A stretch of DNA of 64,000 nt from NCBI RefSeq assembly GCF_001187865.1, contig NZ_LGIT01000009.1:1240001-1304000 (forward strand), read 5' to 3'. Origin of the DNA: Klebsiella sp. RIT-PI-d. GTDB taxonomy: Bacteria > Pseudomonadota > Gammaproteobacteria > Enterobacterales > Enterobacteriaceae. The notes beneath the pieces are model-generated. The model saw only the letters and a list, made by a program, of their open reading frames with translations. It was not told the DNA's origin and did not search any database. A program made the translations under genes and the position numbers. Positions 59,916 to 64,000 of the stretch are shown here, piece by piece (positions within the stretch are counted from its first letter, which is position 1; each line of letters opens with the position of its first letter).

Positions 59916-61013
59916 ATGACTACCGAAAAATTGTTTACCCCGTTAAAAGTAGGCGCTATCACCACGCCTAACCGTGTGTTTATGGCTCCCCTTACCCGCT
60001 TGCGCAGCATTGAGCCGGGCGATATCCCGACGCCGCTGATGGCTGAATACTATCGCCAGCGTGCCAGTTCAGGGCTGATTATCTCTGAAGCAACACAAAT
60101 TTCCGCGCAGGCTAAAGGCTATGCTGGTGCGCCGGGACTGCACAGCCCGGAGCAAATCGCCGCGTGGCAAAAAATCACCGCTGGCGTTCATGCAGAAAAC
60201 GGGCATATCGCCGTTCAACTCTGGCACACCGGACGTATCTCGCACAGCAGCATTCAGCCCGCAGGCCAGGCTCCGGTTGCGCCATCAGCGATCAATGCAG
60301 GTACACGTACCTCCCTGCGTGATGAAAAAGGCAATGCGATCCGCGTTGACACCTCAACCCCGCGCGCGCTGGAAACCAGCGAAATACCGGGAATTGTTGA
60401 TGATTTCCGCCAGGCGGTAGCGAATGCTCGTGACGCAGGTTTTGATCTTGTCGAGCTACACTCAGCACACGGTTACTTGCTCCACCAGTTCCTCTCCCCT
60501 TCTTCTAACCATCGTACCGACCAGTACGGCGGCAGCGTAGAAAATCGCGCTCGTCTGGTGCTGGACGTCGTTGATGCCGTCAGTAAAGAGTGGAGTGCCG
60601 ATCGCATTGGTATTCGCGTGTCGCCGGTCGGGACGTTCCAGAATACAGATAACGGTCCAAACGAAGAAGAAGATGCCCTTTATCTGATTGAAGAGCTGAA
60701 CAAGCGCGGTATTGCTTACCTGCACATGTCGGAGCCGGACTGGGCTGGCGGCGAGCCTTACACTGAGTCGTTCCGCCAGAAAGTGCGTGAACGTTTCGAC
60801 GGCGCTATTGTCGGTGCTGGCGCGTATACGCCGGAGAAAGCAGAAACGCTGATCGCTAAAGGTTTGATTGACGCAGTGGCCTTTGGCCGTGACTACATTG
60901 CTAACCCGGATCTGGTCGAGCGTCTGGCACGTAAAGCTGAGTTGAACCCGCAGCGTCCGGAAAGCTTCTACGGCGGCGGCGCTGAAGGTTATACGGATTA
61001 CCCCTCATTATAA
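59916..61013 (+). CDS. nemA: NemA, N-ethylmaleimide reductase (Old Yellow Enzyme)
   Basis: FMN-dependent ene-reductase of 365 residues (E. coli 365). The TIM barrel has [13 protein letters not shown] (about 19-31), the substrate-binding [14 protein letters not shown] (about 182-195; His pair) and the FMN site [13 protein letters not shown]. It reduces quinones, maleimides and nitro-compounds with NADPH. It lies 56 bases after nemR in one operon; gloA follows. Confidence 0.97.
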   Translation: MTTEKLFTPLKVGAITTPNRVFMAPLTRLRSIEPGDIPTPLMAEYYRQRASSGLIISEATQISAQAKGYAGAPGLHSPEQIAAWQKITAGVHAENGHIAVQLWHTGRISHSSIQPAGQAPVAPSAINAGTRTSLRDEKGNAIRVDTSTPRALETSEIPGIVDDFRQAVANARDAGFDLVELHSAHGYLLHQFLSPSSNHRTDQYGGSVENRARLVLDVVDAVSKEWSADRIGIRVSPVGTFQNTDNGPNEEEDALYLIEELNKRGIAYLHMSEPDWAGGEPYTESFRQKVRERFDGAIVGAGAYTPEKAETLIAKGLIDAVAFGRDYIANPDLVERLARKAELNPQRPESFYGGGAEGYTDYPSL

Positions 61014-61103
61014 TCATCATTGATAGCGGCGAGGTTCCGCCGCTATACTAAAACAGCGTTTCTGTTTGAAATGAAAAGATAAACAACTTACTGAGAGGAT
61101 GAG

Positions 61104-61511
61104 ATGCGCTTACTTCACACCATGCTGCGTGTTGGCGACCTGCAACGATCTATCAATTTTTATACCAATGTACTGGGTATGTCGCTGCTGCGGACCAGTG
61201 AAAATCCGGAGTATAAATACTCCCTCGCCTTCGTCGGCTACGGCCCGGAAAGTGACGAAGCTGTCATTGAACTGACCTATAACTGGGGTACCGATCATTA
61301 TGATTTGGGTAACGCCTATGGTCACATTGCGCTGAGTGTTGATGACGCTGCTGAAGCCTGCGAAAAAATTCGCCAAAGCGGCGGTAACGTGACGCGTGAG
61401 GCCGGCCCGGTCAAAGGTGGCACCACGGTTATCGCTTTTGTTGAAGATCCGGATGGTTATAAAATCGAACTGATTGAAGCAAAAGACGCAGGTAAAGGTC
61501 TCGGCGATTAA
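61104..61511 (+). CDS. gloA: GloA, lactoylglutathione lyase (glyoxalase I)
   Basis: Ni2+-dependent glyoxalase I of 135 residues (E. coli 135), converting the methylglyoxal-glutathione hemithioacetal to S-lactoylglutathione. Metal ligands are His5 (RLLHTML), Glu56 (AVIELTYNW), His74 (YGHIALSV) and Glu122 (YKIELIEA). Cotranscription with nemRA makes it part of the NemR electrophile response. A hairpin terminator follows. Confidence 0.98.
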   Translation: MRLLHTMLRVGDLQRSINFYTNVLGMSLLRTSENPEYKYSLAFVGYGPESDEAVIELTYNWGTDHYDLGNAYGHIALSVDDAAEACEKIRQSGGNVTREAGPVKGGTTVIAFVEDPDGYKIELIEAKDAGKGLGD

Positions 61512-61516
61512 TCACC

Positions 61517-61544
61517 GGTGGGCCTGTTCTGGCCCGCCCTTTTC
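61517..61544 (+). terminator. Terminator of nemRA-gloA
   Basis: Stem GGTGGGCC / GGCCCGCC with one G-T pair and a six-base loop, then CTTTT. Confidence 0.65.
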
Positions 61545-61616
61545 TACTGGCGCTTACTGCAACTGTGGGTAAAATTTGCCATAATACGCGCTACGTTGTT
61601 TTACGAAGAGATACTG

Positions 61617-62264
61617 ATGTCCGATAACGCTCAACTGACTGGTCTGTGCGACCGTTTTCGTGGTTTTTACCCTGTTGTCATAGATGTCGAAACGGCTGGA
61701 TTTAACGCCAAAACCGATGCACTCCTTGAAGTCGCTGCTATTACCCTGAAAATGGATGAACACGGTTGGCTGATGCCGGATACCACGCTGCATTTTCACG
61801 TTGAGCCTTTCGAAGGGGCAAATTTACAGCCTGAAGCGCTGGCCTTTAACGGGATCGATCCAACCAATCCGCTGCGGGGTGCCGTCAGTGAACATGACGC
61901 ATTACACGCTATTTTTAAAGCGGTGCGTAAAGGCATTAAGGATCGGGGATGTAACCGGGCAATTATGGTCGCGCACAATGCGACGTTTGATCATGGCTTT
62001 ATGATGGCGGCAGCAGAGCGATCCTCTCTGAAGCGTAACCCGTTTCATCCTTTCGTCACGTTTGATACCGCTGCCCTGAGCGGGCTGGCGCTGGGGCAAA
62101 CCGTGTTGTCTAAAGCCTGTGCTGCGGCAGGTCTTGATTTCGACAGCACTCAGGCTCACTCGGCCCTGTACGATACGGAACAAACTGCGCTGCTGTTTTG
62201 CGAAATTGTCAACCGCTGGAAACGTCTCGGCGGCTGGCCGCTGCCCGTTCCCGACGAAGCATAG
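61617..62264 (+). CDS. rnt: Rnt, ribonuclease T
   Basis: DEDD-family 3'-5' exoribonuclease of 215 residues, the same as E. coli, maturing tRNA, 5S and 23S rRNA 3' ends. Catalytic residues Asp23 and Glu25 lie in VIDVETAG, the second Asp in HNATFDHGF, and His/Asp in [15 protein letters not shown] at 61617 ([10 protein letters not shown]) follows GAAGAGATACTG. In E. coli the helicase gene lhr follows; here it is absent. Confidence 0.97.
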   Translation: MSDNAQLTGLCDRFRGFYPVVIDVETAGFNAKTDALLEVAAITLKMDEHGWLMPDTTLHFHVEPFEGANLQPEALAFNGIDPTNPLRGAVSEHDALHAIFKAVRKGIKDRGCNRAIMVAHNATFDHGFMMAAAERSSLKRNPFHPFVTFDTAALSGLALGQTVLSKACAAAGLDFDSTQAHSALYDTEQTALLFCEIVNRWKRLGGWPLPVPDEA

Positions 62265-62268
62265 CCAT

Positions 62269-62295
62269 AAAAAAAGCGACGTGACGTCGCTTTTT
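62269..62295. terminator. Bidirectional terminator rnt/grxD
   Basis: Perfect 11-bp stem AAAAAGCGACG / CGTCGCTTTTT with a TGA loop, giving T runs on both strands between convergent genes. Confidence 0.93.
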
Positions 62296-62310
62296 AATCA
62301 GACATTACGC

Positions 62311-62658
62311 TTACTGCGCGTCAGTCCCCTCGGCAGGGTACTTAGCCGCAGTCTCTTTAATCAGCGACTGAAGCTCACCACGCTGGTACATCTCAATAAT
62401 AATGTCACAGCCGCCAACCAGTTCACCATCGACCCACAGCTGCGGGAAAGTTGGCCAGTTTGCATATTGCGGTAATTCGGCGCGGATGTCCGGATTCTGC
62501 AGGATGTCGACATAGGCAAAACGCTCGCCGCAGGCAGAGAGTGCCTGAACCGCCTGAGCAGAGAAGCCGCAGCTTGGTAACTTAGGTGATCCTTTCATAT
62601 ACAGCAGGATCGGGTTTTCAGCGATTTGACGCTGGATTTTTTCAATTGTCGTCGTCAT
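62311..62658 (-). CDS. grxD: GrxD, monothiol glutaredoxin 4
   Basis: CGFS-type glutaredoxin of 115 residues, as in E. coli, that carries bridging [2Fe-2S] clusters with BolA-type partners. The active site is LPSCGFSAQ with Cys30, and WPTFPQLW holds the cis-Pro. Start MTTTIEKIQR at 62658; an ATG two codons upstream is possible. Convergent with rnt. Confidence 0.97.
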   Translation of the reverse strand: MTTTIEKIQRQIAENPILLYMKGSPKLPSCGFSAQAVQALSACGERFAYVDILQNPDIRAELPQYANWPTFPQLWVDGELVGGCDIIIEMYQRGELQSLIKETAAKYPAEGTDAQ

Positions 62659-63002
62659 TGTCATGCTTCCTTAACTTCTTTTACGGCAGTAGTCTGTCAT
62701 TGTAGCGTTTCAGGCCCCATACCGAAAATAACATTTTATTCACGCGCTATTATTGTATCGTCTTACGCCGGAAGATATGTAATTAATGCCGTTATGGTAT
62801 TCATTGCATAAATCAATTGCACAAATAATGCGCTTGCGTCATGTTAACTGATGCTTTTTTTTGCACTCGATAGCAAATTGCTATTTTACATGCAAAAAGA
62901 CTATTAACTTCCAGCCTTTTTATGCATTAGAATCATCAGGCTTTTTTGTTATCATCACCCGCAGGCATATCCTCATGCCTGCCCGAATCAGGGGAATGCT
63001 CA

Positions 63003-63800
63003 GTGGCGCGGATAAACAAAGTCTCGATCACGCTCTGTGCTTTACTGTTAACATCGCTTACTTTTTCACCGCTTGCCCAGGCCTCTGAACAAACGAGAGC
63101 GTCGGCCACAGAAAAAACGCATTTTGCAAAAGCGTCGGGCAAAAAGAATAAAAGTAAGAAGACCAGCAAGACAGCCAGTAAAACCGCTACCAAAGCCAGT
63201 AAAAACACCGCTAAAACGAAAAATAAAACCACCCTCACTGCCAGTAAATCTCAGCGCAATAGTACTAAAAACAGCAAAATTGCGGCCGTAAAACTGGCAG
63301 ATAAAAAATGCCTCACGCGCAAAGGTTACAAGAATAAATGCCTCAATGCCTCAGCCAAACCGCTGGCGTTGAGTGATGTCCATAAGGTCCGTATGCAAAA
63401 AGCACAAAAAACGGCCATGTCAAAGTTAATGAATCAGATCGGCAAACCGTATCACTGGGGCGGTTCCTCGCCGCGCACCGGCTTCGATTGCAGCGGTCTG
63501 GTTTATTATGCCTACAAAGATTTAGTCAAAATCCCTATCCCGCGGACGGCTAACGAGATGTACCATCTGCGTGATGCCGCACCGATTGAGCGCAGAAGTC
63601 TCGAAAGCGGCGATCTGGTGTTCTTCCGCACTCAGGGCAGAGGCACCGCCGACCACGTTGGCGTATATGTCGGGAACGGTAAATTTATTCAGTCACCGCG
63701 CAGCGGTCAGGATATCCAGATATCATCATTGAGCGAAGATTACTGGGTGCGTCACTATGTGGGGGCACGCCGGGTGATGACAGCTAAAACGATCCGCTGA
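63003..63800 (+). CDS. mepH: MepH, NlpC/P60 murein DD-endopeptidase
   Basis: Secreted peptidoglycan endopeptidase of 265 residues (E. coli YdhO 271) that cuts DAP-D-Ala crosslinks to allow wall growth. The signal peptide ends near AQASE. A Lys/Thr/Ser-rich linker (about 35-115) is followed by the NlpC/P60 domain: catalytic Cys in GFDCSGLVYY (about residue 162), His in ADHVGVYVG, and third polar His in RHYVGARRV. The GTG at 63003 (VARINKVSI) is preferred as it begins the signal peptide. Confidence 0.94.
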   Translation: MARINKVSITLCALLLTSLTFSPLAQASEQTRASATEKTHFAKASGKKNKSKKTSKTASKTATKASKNTAKTKNKTTLTASKSQRNSTKNSKIAAVKLADKKCLTRKGYKNKCLNASAKPLALSDVHKVRMQKAQKTAMSKLMNQIGKPYHWGGSSPRTGFDCSGLVYYAYKDLVKIPIPRTANEMYHLRDAAPIERRSLESGDLVFFRTQGRGTADHVGVYVGNGKFIQSPRSGQDIQISSLSEDYWVRHYVGARRVMTAKTIR

Positions 63801-63812
63801 TTATCCTTTTAG

Positions 63813-63858
63813 GGCACATGCAGCCTAAGAACGCCTCTTCTGCCTGTGCCTTTATTTT
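63813..63858 (+). terminator. Possible terminator of mepH
   Basis: Imperfect stem GGCACATGCAG / CTGCCTGTGCC followed by TTTATTTT. Confidence 0.55.
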
Positions 63859-63920
63859 GTTAATATATCCATGCTTATCATGTGGATATTGAGTTATCAA
63901 AATAAAAAAGGAGTATTGCA

Positions 63921-64000
63921 ATGTCGTTTGAATTACCTGCATTACCGTATGCAAAAGACGCGCTGGAACCGCACATTTCTGCCCAGACCCTCACTTATCA
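63921..64000 (+). CDS. sodB: SodB, iron superoxide dismutase, N-terminal part
   Basis: The first 26 codons (MSFELPALPYAKDALEPHIS and following) match the start of FeSOD; the gene continues past the window. His in PHIS lies near the first iron ligand (His27 follows). AAGGAGTATTGCA provides the RBS. In E. coli this start region pairs with the small RNA RyhB under iron starvation; the same control is likely but was not tested. Confidence 0.93.
   Translation, partial: MSFELPALPYAKDALEPHISAQTLTY

Noticed and set aside
61023-61046. ATAGCGGCG / CGCCGCTAT hairpin between nemA and gloA as a terminator
   Set aside because: No T run follows, and gloA is expected to be cotranscribed with nemRA.

Overview
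The window is a chromosomal segment from a member of the Enterobacteriaceae. Almost every gene has a recognisable E. coli K-12 counterpart of nearly the same length, and the order follows the region around the E. coli replication terminus (ynfK-mlc to sodB). It is not E. coli itself. Protein sequences differ at many positions, a Tus protein and its Ter site are present but diverged, and several intervals carry extra genes or lack expected ones. No rRNA, tRNA, insertion sequence, prophage or CRISPR array was recognised.

Layout. 1-5.4 kb: start of bioD2 (ynfK), the glucose-responsive repressor mlc, ynfL/ynfM, and the acid-shock unit asr-ydgU-ydgD. 5.4-9.4 kb: a block of smrA, ogt, fnr, uspE and ynaJ, which in E. 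coli lies elsewhere in the terminus region. Here it sits between ydgD and pntB, where E. coli has mdtIJ and tqsA. 9.5-26 kb: pntBA transhydrogenase, ydgH, arcD-like ydgI, folM, ydgC, the rstAB two-component system, tus with its Ter site, fumC, fumA, manA and ydgA. 26-30 kb: malI with divergent malXY. 30.1-33.0 kb: an accessory insertion between malY and add holding a small secreted protein, an EmrE-like SMR pump, a VOC protein with a SoxR-type promoter, and an AT-rich DUF3290/YetF membrane pair. 33.3-37.8 kb: add, ydgJ, blr, an orphan GH1 6-phospho-beta-glucosidase with twin LacI-type operators, and cnu. 37.9-44.7 kb: ydgK, rsxABCDGE and nth. 45.3-51.2 kb: dtpA, gstA, tyrS (no pdxY), pdxH, mliC and anmK. 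51.5-57.9 kb: slyB, an inserted diguanylate cyclase, slyA, the ydhIJK efflux set and sodC. 58-64 kb: ydhF, ydhL, nemR-nemA-gloA, rnt (no lhr), grxD, mepH and the start of sodB.

Themes. Redox and electrophile defence is dense: fnr, pntAB, rsx (resets SoxR), a putative SoxR-box VOC gene, nemRA-gloA, sodC, sodB, grxD and the fumarases. A PhoP-RstA-acid/envelope theme also recurs: rstAB and slyB each have a PhoP-like box, asr has an RstA-like box, and slyA and mliC are nearby. Carbohydrate control is represented by Mlc, MalI/MalX/MalY, ManA and the GH1 enzyme.

No large unknown multigene system was seen. The most novel-looking items are the SoxR-type promoter of the VOC gene, the DUF3290-YetF pair, and a repeat-rich 57-codon ORF with a CRP-like site between smrA and ogt. 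Gene identities come from remembered family sequences, not database searches. Comparisons with E. coli gene order are from general knowledge.
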